Positions 15,156-23,279 of a DNA stretch of 61,842 bases are shown here, piece after piece; the stretch's first letter is position 1, and each line of letters begins with the position of its first letter. The notes beneath the pieces were generated by a model, which saw nothing but the letters and a program-made list of their open reading frames with translations, was not told the origin of the DNA and did not search any database. A program made the position numbers and the translations under genes. The stretch is from a virus: positions 65,160-127,001 of IMG/VR virus record IMGVR_UViG_3300008107_005855; one strand, 5' to 3'.

Positions 15156-15163
15156 TATTTATT
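15156..15163 (-). promoter_or_regulatory. possible late promoter, NATAAATA type
   Basis: AATAAATA on minus, 81 nt upstream of queD in the 93-nt gap 15075-15167. This gap otherwise holds a GC-richer inverted repeat (AGCGG/CCGCT) and the SD hairpin. Confidence 0.4.
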
Positions 15164-15167
15164 ATAG

Positions 15168-15380
15168 TTAATTGTGCATAGAAAGCAAACCATTGGCTAA
15201 CTTTTTCAACTCTTCATCAGTCATGAAAAATTGATAGGTTGAACTAAGATCTACTTCTTGATTTTTGTTCTTGGATTCTTGAATGAACTCAATGGCATTG
15301 AGTTCACTAGGTTTAACGCATTTCCAACTTTTTACACGCAATCGAAATGCTTGATCATCTTTGATAATAAATTCTTTCAT
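15168..15380 (-). CDS. hypothetical protein, 70 aa
   Basis: Not recognised. Starts MKEFIIKDDQAFRLRVKSWK and ends with a helix DEELKKLANGLLSMHN. Start overlaps the stop of the preceding gene by 4 nt and has an AAGGAG site, so it is co-transcribed. Confidence 0.72.
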   Translation of the reverse strand: MKEFIIKDDQAFRLRVKSWKCVKPSELNAIEFIQESKNKNQEVDLSSTYQFFMTDEELKKLANGLLSMHN

Positions 15381-15703
15381 ACATTCTCCTTTTGAAATTC
15401 TCTAAAATTGTGCGATGCAATTTGGTCAAGAAATGTCATTAAAAACATTGTGGCCACTGGACCGTCGGTTCCATTAAAGTGTAACCTTACTTGTTCTGTA
15501 CCGTTTTGATGATAATGACACCATTTACCTTTGCCATATGACACATATAATCTTTTAACTAGTCGCCCTCGGTAATCCCAATAGTCATCATGTTTTACAT
15601 TACCACCAACTTCTTGGAACCATTGTATCATGTTATCATTGAGTTTTTCTAGCTCAATGGTTATTGGATAATTGACTGTACAGCCAGGTGGCAGTGTTAT
15701 CAT
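15377..15703 (-). CDS. hypothetical protein, 108 aa
   Basis: Not recognised. A Trp/Tyr-rich beta-looking protein (DDYWDYRGRLVKRLYVSYGKGKWCHYH) with a C-terminal helix FLDQIASHNFREF. Overlaps both neighbours by 4 nt, indicating translational coupling. Confidence 0.72.
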   Translation of the reverse strand: MITLPPGCTVNYPITIELEKLNDNMIQWFQEVGGNVKHDDYWDYRGRLVKRLYVSYGKGKWCHYHQNGTEQVRLHFNGTDGPVATMFLMTFLDQIASHNFREFQKENV

Positions 15704-16167
15704 GTGTAAGACTTTTTAGAAGCACGATGAGACAAATATTCCTCGTGTTGGATCCATTTATTCTTTACGAGAAATCCCCATTCTCTACGTTGTGGACCAG
15801 GCATGAACATTGTCCAGCAGTCTGTTCCTTCTTTAAGCTCAACACGGTGATAGCTATTAGCACTGCAAATACGGAAGTGCCCAGGACCACGCCAATACCG
15901 TGTATGACCGACAAGGGCACCCGCCGGATTAAAGTTCGGAATGTGTTCATAATATCCACCTTTTAGAATTAGAGTAGCGTAAGGCCATGGATGATCATGC
16001 ACATCATCGGGGTCTGATTTAAGGAACTTGTGAAGAAACACATTGAAGGGGAAATGCTTTCTATCCTTAAGAAAAAGGTAGTAGCGTTCGAGGTAAGGTT
16101 CATTGTTTATCCTGTCCAATACAATACGTTTGCGACCTAATTTTTCTAAAATTTTAAGAAGCCACAT
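15700..16167 (-). CDS. cupin-like protein
   Basis: 155 residues. Contains a cupin-type metal-site pattern: DDVHDHPWPYATLILKGGYYE (about 53-73) and a later HRVEL (about 107). This two-motif layout is seen in small cupin-like proteins of T4-like marine phages. Substrate unknown; a sugar-modifying or small-molecule role is possible. ATG overlap with the downstream gene. Confidence 0.65.
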   Translation of the reverse strand: MWLLKILEKLGRKRIVLDRINNEPYLERYYLFLKDRKHFPFNVFLHKFLKSDPDDVHDHPWPYATLILKGGYYEHIPNFNPAGALVGHTRYWRGPGHFRICSANSYHRVELKEGTDCWTMFMPGPQRREWGFLVKNKWIQHEEYLSHRASKKSYT

Positions 16168-16179
16168 AATTATTTGTCC

Positions 16180-16662
16180 TTAGGTTGGAAATGGCCATGC
16201 GTTGCTGGGCGTTGGACGAGATTTTAGTTTTACATTTTCTTCAATCACTGTGCCGTCATCCTCGCACAAGCTGACTTGGTATGGTGCAATAATATGCACT
16301 GCGGCATCTTCTTCTTGCCAATCATGTTCACCATCATAGAGCCAACCTGCTCCACCTTCGTAGTATGCTTCTTTTAGTTCTTGTTGTTCCATTTCGTCGA
16401 TGTCATCACTGAATTCCCATTCAATGCTGATGCTGTCGTCAAACTCGCAACCCCACCCGGCATCAGTTTTAGCGTAAGCAACCTTATCACCTTCCCAAGG
16501 AAGATTACAATCTAAGTCTTCTTCAATAAAGCCCTGACCCCAACGGTATGTTTCGTCAATGTTGAACCAACTTGTAGTGCCATCTGGGTTCTCACGAAAC
16601 ATCTCCACATGGTAGACAATGCTTTTCTTTTCCAATGGTTTGATTAGATAAACTCGACTCAT
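16180..16662 (-). CDS. acidic hypothetical protein, 160 aa
   Basis: Not recognised. Strongly acidic and Trp-rich (SIEWEFSDDIDEMEQQ near 80-95, DGEHDWQEEDAA near 110-122). Its C-terminal third (IIAPYQVSLCEDDGTVIEE) resembles the end of the acidic protein at 16838-17341, suggesting related proteins separated by a small membrane gene. The acidity would suit a nucleic-acid mimic, but nothing proves it. Confidence 0.7.
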   Translation of the reverse strand: MSRVYLIKPLEKKSIVYHVEMFRENPDGTTSWFNIDETYRWGQGFIEEDLDCNLPWEGDKVAYAKTDAGWGCEFDDSISIEWEFSDDIDEMEQQELKEAYYEGGAGWLYDGEHDWQEEDAAVHIIAPYQVSLCEDDGTVIEENVKLKSRPTPSNAWPFPT

Positions 16663-16838
16663 TTAAATCCTCGATAAGCATCAAATATAAGGGCACCACC
16701 AATTGTGAATCCTATAATAGCAACTCCGTAATTGCCATTGAATAATGCACTTAGTCCAGACAGTACATTTAGTCCACCAATTGTGAGGCTAATTGATTTA
16801 CTGTTACGATTACACCATTCTAAAAATTTATCTAACAT
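16659..16838 (-). CDS. small membrane protein, 59 aa
   Basis: A short frame from ATG at 16838 to a TGA that overlaps the next ATG (ATGA). Sequence starts MLDKFLEWCNRNSKSISLT, with two hydrophobic segments (about residues 17-33 and 37-52) and a basic end. A GAGGAA site precedes the start. The exact overlap at both ends with neighbouring genes supports it as real. Function unknown. Confidence 0.65.
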   Translation of the reverse strand: MLDKFLEWCNRNSKSISLTIGGLNVLSGLSALFNGNYGVAIIGFTIGGALIFDAYRGFK

Positions 16839-17341
16839 TATTCTTCCTCTACAAAATCAATGACATTGCCGTCATTGTCGGCAATAATAATACGAACATT
16901 GCCCGCTTCATCTTCAATTTCAAGCGGTCCCCATACCCAACATTCTGTTTCGTCAAGGAACCAATCACCGTCGCCATCTTCTTCCAGTGCGTATGCACCT
17001 TCTTCGTCGATGAGTTCACGAAGTCGTTCTGCTTCTTCTTCGTCCTCGACTTCAACTTCGACATCACCCCAGCAACCGCCATCGTACATTTCGACCATCT
17101 CAGTTGAATCGATATTGTCACCAATTAAACCGAATAAGTCTATACTGTCTCGCTTGCCATCTCCGCCCGGTACCTCATCAAATTCAAATTGAGGAAACTC
17201 ATCATCGGTGGTATAGATAATAAATTCTGCACGACGAAATCCGTCACGCACAATGATCTTGTCACTGTTTTTGCGATTGTAAAAATACTCAATCTGTTCA
17301 CAAGATTTTTTGTAGTGTGTTCTAATAGTCCATGTTGCCAT
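16838..17341 (-). CDS. acidic hypothetical protein, 167 aa
   Basis: Not recognised. Very acidic: a run of Glu/Asp around residues 95-130 and end DFVEEE. Start MATWTIRTHYKKSCEQ with an AGGAGA site. C-terminal part (GPLEIEDEAGNVRIIIADNDG) resembles that of the gene at 16180-16662. Lies between folE and the queD cluster, so it is likely in the same transcription unit. Confidence 0.7.
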   Translation of the reverse strand: MATWTIRTHYKKSCEQIEYFYNRKNSDKIIVRDGFRRAEFIIYTTDDEFPQFEFDEVPGGDGKRDSIDLFGLIGDNIDSTEMVEMYDGGCWGDVEVEVEDEEEAERLRELIDEEGAYALEEDGDGDWFLDETECWVWGPLEIEDEAGNVRIIIADNDGNVIDFVEEE

Positions 17342-17352
17342 GTTATGTCTCC

Positions 17353-18099
17353 TTATCGCGGTGCAAACTCTTGTTGCAGTTTGATGTTATCAAAGAACTC
17401 TTTTTTTGTACCAGGGTCGTCTTTGAATGAACCTTTTAATACAGTAGTCTGTGTCAAACTACTATGTGCCATGATGCCACGATTTTCACAGCATCCGTGT
17501 ACAGCCTGGATGTATACTCCTAGGTCAGTTGCTCCAGTTGCTTTGGCAATTTCTCTGGCAATGTCGTTAGCAAGTTCTTCCTGTAATGTGCCACGACGAG
17601 CACACCACTGAGCAATACGAGTGTACTTGCTAAGACCAATGAGCTTTTGAGCGGCAATAATCCCGATATAAGCAACGCCACTGACAGGTTGGTGATGATG
17701 ACTGCACATACTGCGAAGCTCACTACGCACCACAAGCATTCCTTCATATCGATCTTCGCTGTCGTTTGGAAATGCTGTTGCGTCTGGTGCTTGGTCATAT
17801 CTGCCTGCCATTATTTCGTTAAAATACATTTTAGCAAGTCGTCTTGCTGTGCCTTTGCTATTAGGATCTGTTTCACGATCGATCAATAACACATCCAGCA
17901 TTTTTTCAAATGCAGGTGTTGCTTCGTCGATTAGTTTCTCAATATCACCTTCGTGCAAGTAATCACTAATGTTGTCGCCTGCCCAGAAACGTTTGCCTTC
18001 ACGTTTCATTTTAAAGCGAATATGATCACCTAGGTATGCTTCTTTGTATCCGCCATCTCCTGCCATGGCGTCTAATCCTGTTTCTTTTTTATCTGTCAT
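17353..18099 (-). CDS. folE: GTP cyclohydrolase I
   Basis: 248 residues; opens GTP to 7,8-dihydroneopterin triphosphate, the first step shared by folate and 7-deazaguanine synthesis. Zinc ligands of the family are visible as C132 with H135 (MCSHHH) and C203 (HGCCENRG), and the QEEL / GATDLGVYIQAVHGC blocks are typical. In a phage with QueD-like, QueE and a DpdA-like enzyme it most likely feeds DNA modification. It has its own near-consensus promoter. Confidence 0.92.
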   Translation of the reverse strand: MTDKKETGLDAMAGDGGYKEAYLGDHIRFKMKREGKRFWAGDNISDYLHEGDIEKLIDEATPAFEKMLDVLLIDRETDPNSKGTARRLAKMYFNEIMAGRYDQAPDATAFPNDSEDRYEGMLVVRSELRSMCSHHHQPVSGVAYIGIIAAQKLIGLSKYTRIAQWCARRGTLQEELANDIAREIAKATGATDLGVYIQAVHGCCENRGIMAHSSLTQTTVLKGSFKDDPGTKKEFFDNIKLQQEFAPR

Positions 18100-18136
18100 T
18101 GTTTCTCCGAGTTAGTGACGTGGATGTCTTTGTATA

Positions 18137-18165
18137 ATTGTAATGTATTTAGATTGTTGTGTCAA
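18137..18165 (-). promoter_or_regulatory. sigma-70 promoter for folE
   Basis: TTGACA (6/6), 17 bp, TACAAT (5/6) on minus. Overlaps the last codons of the aminotransferase-like gene by 4 nt. Leader of about 30 nt carries GGAGAAAC before the ATG. Confidence 0.85.
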
Positions 18166-18752
18166 GGCACAATAGTTATTTTTCTTAAATCTGGGTAATG
18201 AACTTTAGCCGGAATTGGTTTTGATTCTTTAACACCTTCGAGCAAGGCCAATCCTTGCTGTGCTTCTTCGATAGTTGGTTTATAATGAAACCCAACTTTA
18301 AAAACGGTTTGATCCTGCCACGGACTTACTGTTAAATCTCTACCATCATAGCGTTGGTGCAATATGGTGTCGTAGGCAACCACATCATCAAGAAGAATAG
18401 CACCTCCGCGACCAATTGCCAACGGCTTTCCGTGACCAAAACTTAAACATTGCATCTGACCTTCTCTGTACATGTTTTTTTCTAATCGACGGGCACTGTC
18501 CCAAACATCAGTTCCATAAAATCGATACTCTCCGGTCCAAGTTTCTGGAACCAATTCGTAGTCGATGTTTAATTTATGCATGGTCATTGGAACGCTCAAA
18601 TAGGTATACGCAGTAAATTTAGTATGTTTAACTTTACAATATCGTAAACACATTTCAATGGCGTGTGTACAACAATCTGTCATAATTGCATACGGTGCCC
18701 CAGTAAATTTGGCTAACTCTTTTTCAAAGGCTAAAATTTTATCAAAGGTCAT
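18162..18752 (-). CDS. DegT/DnrJ-type PLP aminotransferase-like protein, short
   Basis: 196 residues against ~370 for full DegT/DnrJ/EryC1/StrS aminotransferases. It keeps an N-terminal substrate/PLP region (FTGAPYAIMTDCCTHAIE) and the block SFGHGKPLAIGRGGA with the expected PLP lysine. Most of the C-terminal domain is missing. Full enzymes make amino-sugars. This one follows a sugar-nucleotide epimerase gene with an 11-nt overlap, so a sugar role is likely, but activity of the shortened form is uncertain. Confidence 0.7.
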   Translation of the reverse strand: MTFDKILAFEKELAKFTGAPYAIMTDCCTHAIEMCLRYCKVKHTKFTAYTYLSVPMTMHKLNIDYELVPETWTGEYRFYGTDVWDSARRLEKNMYREGQMQCLSFGHGKPLAIGRGGAILLDDVVAYDTILHQRYDGRDLTVSPWQDQTVFKVGFHYKPTIEEAQQGLALLEGVKESKPIPAKVHYPDLRKITIVP

Positions 18753-19563
18753 AATTTAGTTTCATCCAATCTTCAACACTAGTCCATTCTTTTGGACCAA
18801 CTGCGAGATTATATTGAGTAAGGTCTGCTTGTGTATGTTCTTGGTACGTAGAGGTCAAGATCGGGGGCATAGGAATGTATTCAATTTCGGCTGATTCTTG
18901 TTCGGCTACCAGTCTGGCGATACGTTCGAAACTTCTGGTACTACCTGTTCCGACATTAAAAATTCCGCTGACATTGGTGTTTAAAAATCTCAAATGCGAA
19001 TCAACTACGTCTTCGACACAGACAAAATCTCTACAGTAGTTTTCGCTGTTATAGAATAATTTAATCTTGCCAGTTTTTCTTGCCTGATTTCGAAACTGTG
19101 TTACAGGACTGGCCTGAGATCCTTTGTGCATCTCGCCACGTCCGTACACGTTAAAATATCTAAAACCTTGTACAACGTTACCTCCGCGGTGTTGTTCCAC
19201 ATGTCTGTCAAACAGATATTTGGACCAAGCATAAGGACTGCGAGGATCTGGATTGCAAGATTCTTTAAAATTTTGATTCAGTCCGTACACACTAGCCGAA
19301 CTGGAATATTGAAAGTTAACGCCAAAAGTTTTACATTCATTAAAAAGTTCAATGCTGTATTCAAGATTTTGCTGTAGTACAAGATCAATGTTTCGTTCGG
19401 TGGTTGAACTGTTGGCTCCAATATGTATTACCCAATCATATTCCATAACACCACGATGCCGATTGTGCCAATCAAAACTGTCGACGCTGTGTCCTGTATT
19501 TTTTAGTGCCTGTATCACATGCGGAGCAATAAATCCTTGATCCCCAGTTACTAAGATTTTCAT
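18742..19563 (-). CDS. NAD-dependent sugar-nucleotide epimerase (heptose epimerase-like)
   Basis: 273 residues, short-chain dehydrogenase fold: N-terminal NAD-binding GDQGFIAPH, an IHIGA motif, then SPYAWSKYLFD with the YxxxK catalytic pair. FNVYGRGE and the overall layout resemble ADP-L-glycero-D-manno-heptose 6-epimerase (RfaD/HldD). Adjacent genes encode the two HldE-type activities, which supports a heptose-type pathway. Length is slightly short compared with HldD (~310). Confidence 0.78.
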   Translation of the reverse strand: MKILVTGDQGFIAPHVIQALKNTGHSVDSFDWHNRHRGVMEYDWVIHIGANSSTTERNIDLVLQQNLEYSIELFNECKTFGVNFQYSSSASVYGLNQNFKESCNPDPRSPYAWSKYLFDRHVEQHRGGNVVQGFRYFNVYGRGEMHKGSQASPVTQFRNQARKTGKIKLFYNSENYCRDFVCVEDVVDSHLRFLNTNVSGIFNVGTGSTRSFERIARLVAEQESAEIEYIPMPPILTSTYQEHTQADLTQYNLAVGPKEWTSVEDWMKLNYDL

Positions 19564-20330
19564 TGTATTTCCTCTAATGTGGGTGCATATACACCCAAGT
19601 GCTGTACTGTTACACCTGCGGCACGATTGGCGAATGCCACTGACATTCTAATGTCTTTTGTTACCAGGTACTGATAAGCAAGTGCGGCTAAAAAGGTATC
19701 GCCAGCACCGGTAACATCAACTACTTCTACCTTGGGTGCTGTTTCTTGAATTGCATGATGTATAACTTCTGCACCTTTGGCACCACGAGTTACAATCAAC
19801 CCTGTACACTCACTTTTAATTTTAGAGTATTCGGGTTCGTTGATTTTGACCCAGGCGCCCTGCATACGTTCGAGGTCTGTTAGTTTGGTATCGATAAACA
19901 CAGGAAACTTGACACCGCGATTTGATTGTTTGATGATATCTTCAATTAACTCATAATCAACTACACCTTTGGCATAGTCACTGATAACCACAGCATCGTA
20001 TGGTGGTAGCTCAGTTTCAAATCGTAATGGTGTTGATTTTACATCTTCGTCTATACGTGCAATTTGTTGTCGACTGCGCTGATCAATGAGTCGAGTTTTT
20101 TTGCTGGCGTGTCCACACAGCAAATTAACCGTACAACCTAAAGTAACTAAGTTGGCATATACATTACCAGCCATGCCTTCACGTTCTTCTTTGTATGTGG
20201 GCACAAATACAGGAACAGGTGCTTCGGGACTTAATCGATCAATGGTTCCGTATTGATAAACATCAAGGCACGTGTCCCCGATTAGTAATATATTGAATTG
20301 TTTTGGTTGTTGAGTGCTCGGTTCGGTCAT
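19560..20330 (-). CDS. PfkB-family sugar kinase, HldE kinase-domain-like
   Basis: 256 residues from ATG 20330 (MTEPSTQQPKQFNILLIGDT). PfkB signatures: GDTCLDVYQYGTIDRLSPEAP near the N-terminus and the GAGDTF active-site block in the C-terminal third. This resembles the HldE/RfaE domain I that phosphorylates D-glycero-D-manno-heptose 7-phosphate at C1. The start lies inside the 3' end of the nucleotidyltransferase gene (about 68-nt overlap). In E. coli the two activities are fused; here they are separate genes in reverse order. Confidence 0.82.
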   Translation of the reverse strand: MTEPSTQQPKQFNILLIGDTCLDVYQYGTIDRLSPEAPVPVFVPTYKEEREGMAGNVYANLVTLGCTVNLLCGHASKKTRLIDQRSRQQIARIDEDVKSTPLRFETELPPYDAVVISDYAKGVVDYELIEDIIKQSNRGVKFPVFIDTKLTDLERMQGAWVKINEPEYSKIKSECTGLIVTRGAKGAEVIHHAIQETAPKVEVVDVTGAGDTFLAALAYQYLVTKDIRMSVAFANRAAGVTVQHLGVYAPTLEEIQ

Positions 20331-20682
20331 AAAATAAAATTTCTTTACAAAGGTGTGATCCCACAATACGTTGATTTTTGTAATCGCTACCTTTGACCAT
20401 TACGTCGGGTTTATACAATTCCAGTAGTTCTTCTAATTCATCTTCGTCATCAAATATCCATACTTGATCTACACATTTTATATTTTCTAGAAAAAATTTT
20501 CTATCATTTTGGTTATTGATGGGTCTTTCATTGCCTTTGAGTTGTTTTACCCTGGCGTCCGAATCGATTAGTACTAAAAGAAAATCGCCAAGGCCTTTGG
20601 CGTATTTTAATAATTCGATGTGACCTCTGTGTAAAAGATCAAAAGTTCCATTAACTACAATTTTCTTTTCTGATACTTTCAT
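20263..20682 (-). CDS. HldE nucleotidyltransferase-domain-like protein
   Basis: 139 residues. Cytidylyltransferase-type signature GTFDLLHRGHIELL (residues 13-26, HxGH) and KGSDYKNQ with TTKTIQYI near the end, as in RfaE/HldE domain II, which transfers AMP to heptose 1-phosphate. Overlaps the kinase gene downstream and is coupled by ATGA to the HAD gene upstream. Together with kinase and epimerase it would give ADP-heptose if a C7-phosphatase is supplied. Confidence 0.82.
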   Translation of the reverse strand: MKVSEKKIVVNGTFDLLHRGHIELLKYAKGLGDFLLVLIDSDARVKQLKGNERPINNQNDRKFFLENIKCVDQVWIFDDEDELEELLELYKPDVMVKGSDYKNQRIVGSHLCKEILFYDRTEHSTTKTIQYITNRGHVP

Positions 20683-21161
20683 AACTTTTTAAGTTCATTT
20701 ATTGTATTATTAAGATCCCCGCGATGTTGGATAGCAATACCCCCGGCACTACGCCATTCTTCGCAGTTACTGGTCCGATCATCAATTAATACATCTCCGG
20801 ACTGGCAATGTACATGTTTGTCTTTACTAAAAGGTCCAAACATAACTGGAATGTCTGGATAGTGTGTGGCGGCCCAATGCACCTTGTCATAGAATGCCCA
20901 ATGCACATCATTGCCTTTTGGTACCGCAGTCAAGAACATTAGATTCCAGCCATGTTGACTGCACAGTTGTCGACAATAATCAACCAATTGATCTGCTTCA
21001 ACTGTTTTATCCAAGTCTCTATACAGTCTATGATTGTCTTTGAGACGTACCCAATCTTCATGGGGCCACTTTTCTTCATTGCTCTTTTTTCTTAATACAC
21101 GGACTGCATACGATTTAAAATCTGCAATTACATCGTCCATGTCTAAATAAATTGTTTTCAT
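20679..21161 (-). CDS. HAD-superfamily phosphatase, 5'-nucleotidase (NT5C)-like
   Basis: 160 residues. N-terminal DMDDVIADF (residues 7-15) is the DxDxV/T nucleophile motif of HAD phosphatases; FLTAVPK is motif II, and VLIDDRTSNCEEW motif IV. The closest style is 5'(3')-deoxyribonucleotidase, but in this operon it could serve as the GmhB-type heptose phosphatase (inference). A 4-nt overlap joins it to both neighbours. Confidence 0.75.
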   Translation of the reverse strand: MKTIYLDMDDVIADFKSYAVRVLRKKSNEEKWPHEDWVRLKDNHRLYRDLDKTVEADQLVDYCRQLCSQHGWNLMFLTAVPKGNDVHWAFYDKVHWAATHYPDIPVMFGPFSKDKHVHCQSGDVLIDDRTSNCEEWRSAGGIAIQHRGDLNNTINELKKL

Positions 21162-21517
21162 TTTTGACTATCGCCTTTGCCTATACGATAATTATCTTCT
21201 ACACTGTCTGGTGTGCTAACTTCAATGATGGTACCTGCTTCAACACATACTACCTGATGAGGAAGTAAAGGTTTATTATGCCATACTTCTCCAGCACTCA
21301 ATTGTGCTTCGTGCATAGTAGCATCTACAGTATCAATGTAGAATACGCTAAACTTGCCAGACAGCACATACCAAGTTTCTTCTTTTTCTTTATGAAAATG
21401 CATGCTGAATTTTGCACCAGCGTTGAAGTGCATGAGCTTGCCGCAGTACCGATCATTGGTTGCCCATATCTCTTCTGATCCCCACCCCTTGGGTACAATG
21501 CCTGTTAATCTTGTCAT
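21158..21517 (-). CDS. cupin protein, sugar-phosphate isomerase-like
   Basis: 119 residues. Cupin motif 1 pattern FSMHFHKEKEETWYVLSGKFSVF and motif 2 PHQVV. It resembles the single-domain cupin C-terminal part of mannose-6-phosphate isomerase/guanylyltransferase proteins. Start chosen at 21517 (ATGA overlap with galE stop); an in-frame ATG lies 15 nt upstream. Sits in the sugar cassette and probably acts on an activated sugar. Confidence 0.75.
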   Translation of the reverse strand: MTRLTGIVPKGWGSEEIWATNDRYCGKLMHFNAGAKFSMHFHKEKEETWYVLSGKFSVFYIDTVDATMHEAQLSAGEVWHNKPLLPHQVVCVEAGTIIEVSTPDSVEDNYRIGKGDSQK

Positions 21518-22488
21518 TTTCTTGTATACCATTTATAAGCTGTGTCTATGATTGTTTCGATGTCGCTGTGTTCAGGAACCCAGCCCAATACTTCATTGGC
21601 CAATGTAGCGTCAGCAACTAGTGTAGCAGGATCTCCTGGTCTTGCTTCACCAAAGAACACAGTACTCATTCCGTACGTGTCTTTAACATAGTCAAGTATC
21701 TGTCGATTGCTAGTTCCGTGATTGGTACCCAAGTTAAAAATGTGCGCCCCGGGTTCTTGATCAACAAAGTCGACAGCACAAAGATGTGCGTGTGCTAGAT
21801 CCCATACATGAATATAATCACGCACACATGTACCATCTGGTGTTGCAAAGTCTTCGCCGTTGATAGTAAATGCACGTCGATTGATACTGGCTTCAAGTAC
21901 ACGAGCAACAATGTGTGTGGCCTCTGGTTCTTGCCCTAAGTCAAAATTGTGAGGTTCTGCTCCGGCTGCATTAAAGAATCTAAAGCACACACTGTTAAGA
22001 TTGTATGCTGTGTAGTAGTCGTTTAGAATACGTTCTACTGCTAACTTGGTATTGCCATATGGACTAATAGGATCCAATCTGTGACACTCCACCACAGGTA
22101 CATGTTCTGGCTCTCCGTACACACTGGCACTGCTACTAAACAATACCATTGGAGGTTTGTGTAATTGTTTGATACTGTTTAACATTGTGATAGTTTTTAC
22201 CACATTGTTGTTGTAGTATTCTGCAGGATCAGTCATACTAGGACCAACTAAACTAGTGCCAGCACAGTGTACAATAATGTCCGGTGCCAGTTCACGAATA
22301 GTAGCAAGACTGTCGAGGCTGGCAAAGTCTCCAATGTAGTATCCATCCATGCCGTTCAGTGCATGATCACGTTGTACACGATCGATTACGTATACTCGGT
22401 TACCTTTTTGTTTGAATGCACGAGCTACATGACTACCGATATACCCGCATCCGCCAGTAACAACAACAGTTTTATTCTTTGTTGCCAT
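21514..22488 (-). CDS. galE: UDP-glucose 4-epimerase
   Basis: 324 residues, a typical GalE length. N-terminal Rossmann GGCGYIGSHVA, SSSASVYGEPEHVPV, catalytic YxxxK in SPYGNTKLAVERIL, RFFNAAGAEP, and RDYIHVWDLAHAH are all characteristic. Interconverts UDP-glucose and UDP-galactose in the cytoplasm. In a phage it may supply sugars for surface or DNA glycosylation; the glycosyltransferases at 23688 and 40329 are possible users. Confidence 0.92.
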   Translation of the reverse strand: MATKNKTVVVTGGCGYIGSHVARAFKQKGNRVYVIDRVQRDHALNGMDGYYIGDFASLDSLATIRELAPDIIVHCAGTSLVGPSMTDPAEYYNNNVVKTITMLNSIKQLHKPPMVLFSSSASVYGEPEHVPVVECHRLDPISPYGNTKLAVERILNDYYTAYNLNSVCFRFFNAAGAEPHNFDLGQEPEATHIVARVLEASINRRAFTINGEDFATPDGTCVRDYIHVWDLAHAHLCAVDFVDQEPGAHIFNLGTNHGTSNRQILDYVKDTYGMSTVFFGEARPGDPATLVADATLANEVLGWVPEHSDIETIIDTAYKWYTRK

Positions 22489-22492
22489 TTTG

Positions 22493-23035
22493 TTAATCCT
22501 TGTACCAAAACCAAACGTTATTTTCTGTAAATTGCAGTTCGGCAGTTATACTATTTTCTTTTCTAAATTCATTGACTGCTTGTTGTACAGACTCTAACTG
22601 CCAATCGTGTCCAGAAAATAGACCTTTTGATTTTATCTTTTTAAAAGAATTCGCTAAATCAAATTTAGTTGATTCGTAGCTGTGATCACCGTCAATAAAA
22701 ATATAATCTAATGTGTCATCGTCAATGTAGTTTAAAGCCACTGAGCTCTTGGCACGTAATACTGTAATTTTATCATCGTAGTCTTTTAATAGCTCTATAG
22801 CTTCCCGCATCCACGATTCTACAGTGTCTCGATCCATGCGACCCCACCAATCATCGTATGGTTCCCAAGGATCAATTGCATAGACTGTTTTGATGTTTGG
22901 AACACGATCTAGTAAAAATCTTAGATTGCGACCTCTACATACTCCTAGCTCACAGCCAGTAAGATCATCTCCGAGTTGAGCAATACGATCGACTAATCCG
23001 TGTGCGCTTATTGACGTTAAACTAGGTGAAAACAT
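22493..23035 (-). CDS. class I SAM-dependent methyltransferase (Methyltransf_24-like)
   Basis: 180 residues. Motif I GCELGVCRGRN (about 27-37), acidic loop YAIDPWEPY, and DYIFIDGDHSYESTKFDL are typical of class I methyltransferases that act on small molecules or sugars. Stop lies 4 nt before galE's start. No clear Shine-Dalgarno at its ATG. Substrate unknown; a sugar O-methyltransferase would suit the cassette. Confidence 0.8.
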   Translation of the reverse strand: MFSPSLTSISAHGLVDRIAQLGDDLTGCELGVCRGRNLRFLLDRVPNIKTVYAIDPWEPYDDWWGRMDRDTVESWMREAIELLKDYDDKITVLRAKSSVALNYIDDDTLDYIFIDGDHSYESTKFDLANSFKKIKSKGLFSGHDWQLESVQQAVNEFRKENSITAELQFTENNVWFWYKD

Positions 23036-23087
23036 TATTTAAATTATTGATATTTGCAGGACTCACTAATACTTAGCGTATCAATGA

Positions 23088-23279
23088 TCAGCTATCTAAA
23101 TCCATTGTGTTGTATTCTTTCAACAACGCAATCAATTCTTCTTCTGTGTTACATACAACTTTACAGTTCTTCCAGTCGTTGTCTTTATCACGGCCGCCGA
23201 CTTCTACCATCCAAGCGTTATCATACCGATTGATAGTGATTGATTCATTTACTTTTGCGAGTTTTTTTAGTTTTGACAT
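23088..23279 (-). CDS. hypothetical protein, 63 aa
   Basis: Not recognised. MSKLKKLAKVNESITINRYDN start, then a beta-hairpin-like MVEVGGRDKDNDWKNCKVV and an acidic helical end. AAGGAG precedes the ATG. Overlaps the end of the next upstream gene by 35 nt. Confidence 0.7.
   Translation of the reverse strand: MSKLKKLAKVNESITINRYDNAWMVEVGGRDKDNDWKNCKVVCNTEEELIALLKEYNTMDLDS

Noticed and set aside
16860-17192. Ser-rich plus-strand open frame
   Set aside because: It is the complement of the acidic Glu/Asp-rich coding region at 16838-17341.
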